Shown here piece by piece: positions 63,769 to 64,000 of a stretch of 64,000 nucleotides of DNA (its first letter is position 1; each line of letters begins with the position of its first letter). The stretch lies in the NCBI RefSeq assembly GCF_014256275.1, contig NZ_JACCFE010000002.1:6522001-6586000 (forward strand), given 5' to 3'. Source of the DNA: Rhodococcus sp. 4CII. GTDB lineage: Bacteria > Actinomycetota > Actinomycetes > Mycobacteriales > Mycobacteriaceae. The notes under the pieces are model-generated. The model saw only the letters and a program-made list of their open reading frames with translations, was not told the origin of the DNA and ran no database searches. Made by a program: the position numbers and the translations under genes.

Positions 63769-64000
63769 GTGTCCTTCTCCGAATCGTGCTGCAGTGTGTC
63801 GATCACGGCGGTCACGGCCGCCGTCCCGAGGTCGAGGAGGGTGATGGCGGTCTGCGCCGCGAGATCGTCGTCGTGCGCGGAGATCGCCTCAGCCAGGCCG
63901 CGGTACAGGTCGGTGCGACCGACCTCGGCGACCATGACGGCGGCCATGGCCGTCATGGTCGGTTCGTACGCGTTGCGAAGGCTGTTGAAGATGAGGCGGA
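63765..64000 (-). CDS. GntR/FadR-type transcriptional regulator, C-terminal part (truncated by window edge)
   Basis: Only the last 77 residues are visible, reading from the window edge. The segment LIFNSLRNAYEPTMTAMAAV and the ISAHDDDLAAQTAITLL helix fit the FCD ligand-binding domain of FadR-type regulators; the HTH part lies beyond 64000. Overlap with the hydroxylase-like gene suggests it regulates its own operon, possibly in response to a fatty acid or related ligand. The frame stays open to the edge of the window. Confidence 0.6.
   Translation of the reverse strand, partial: RLIFNSLRNAYEPTMTAMAAVMVAEVGRTDLYRGLAEAISAHDDDLAAQTAITLLDLGTAAVTAVIDTLQHDSEKDT

Overview
The window is high-GC DNA with dense, overlapping genes and many GTG starts. 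It comes from a mycolic-acid actinobacterium, most probably Rhodococcus of the jostii/opacus type. The grounds are the actinobacterial division cluster without ftsA but with sepF, yggT and wag31; gene order close to Mycobacterium tuberculosis Rv2171-Rv2144c, Rv1536-Rv1570 and Rv0247c-Rv0250c; and a Rhodococcus-type CrtO carotenoid ketolase. No rRNA, tRNA, CRISPR array, transposase or prophage gene was seen. This is core chromosome, so most of the novelty lies in regulation.

Layout. (1) 1-5.1 kb: a leftward operon of GNAT acetyltransferase, crtO, cruF and the lipoprotein gene lppM, divergent from a HEPN-domain gene; a perfect LexA/SOS box lies between them. A DUF3040 membrane protein gene and a strong hairpin terminator follow. 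(2) 5.1-26 kb: the division and cell-wall (dcw) cluster mraZ-rsmH-ftsL-ftsI-murE-murF-mraY-murD-ftsW-murG-murC-ftsQ-ftsZ-pgeF-yggS-sepF-yggT-wag31 plus a small membrane protein. Most neighbours overlap by 4 bp. MraZ-type boxes precede mraZ, with an inverted copy further upstream. (3) 26-40 kb: T-box leader and ileS (eukaryote-like IleRS), dinB, an MTB12-like lipoprotein, two more lipoproteins, lspA, an RluA-type pseudouridine synthase, an unknown anchored protein, rarD and dnaE1. (4) 40-46.4 kb: a deazaflavin-dependent oxidoreductase, a PoxB-like pyruvate oxidase, ilvA, and a TetR/MFS efflux pair with two clear operators. (5) 46.4-55 kb: trehalose genes treZ, treY and treX with a second TetR and a quinone oxidoreductase between them. 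(6) 55-59 kb: bioA divergent from bioF-bioD around a BioQ-type operator, then two VOC-fold genes. (7) 59-64 kb: a succinate dehydrogenase 1-type operon, a fatty acid hydroxylase-like membrane protein and the end of a GntR/FadR-type regulator that runs off the window.

How the genes work together. The dcw block makes lipid II (MurC-F, MraY, MurG), polymerises and cross-links it at the septum (FtsW, FtsI), assembles the Z-ring (FtsZ, SepF, FtsQ, FtsL) and directs polar growth (Wag31). TreX, TreY and TreZ turn glycogen into trehalose, the carrier for mycolates in this group. The Sdh genes feed the quinone pool, as PoxB also would. CrtO and CruF would finish the two ends of a monocyclic carotenoid.
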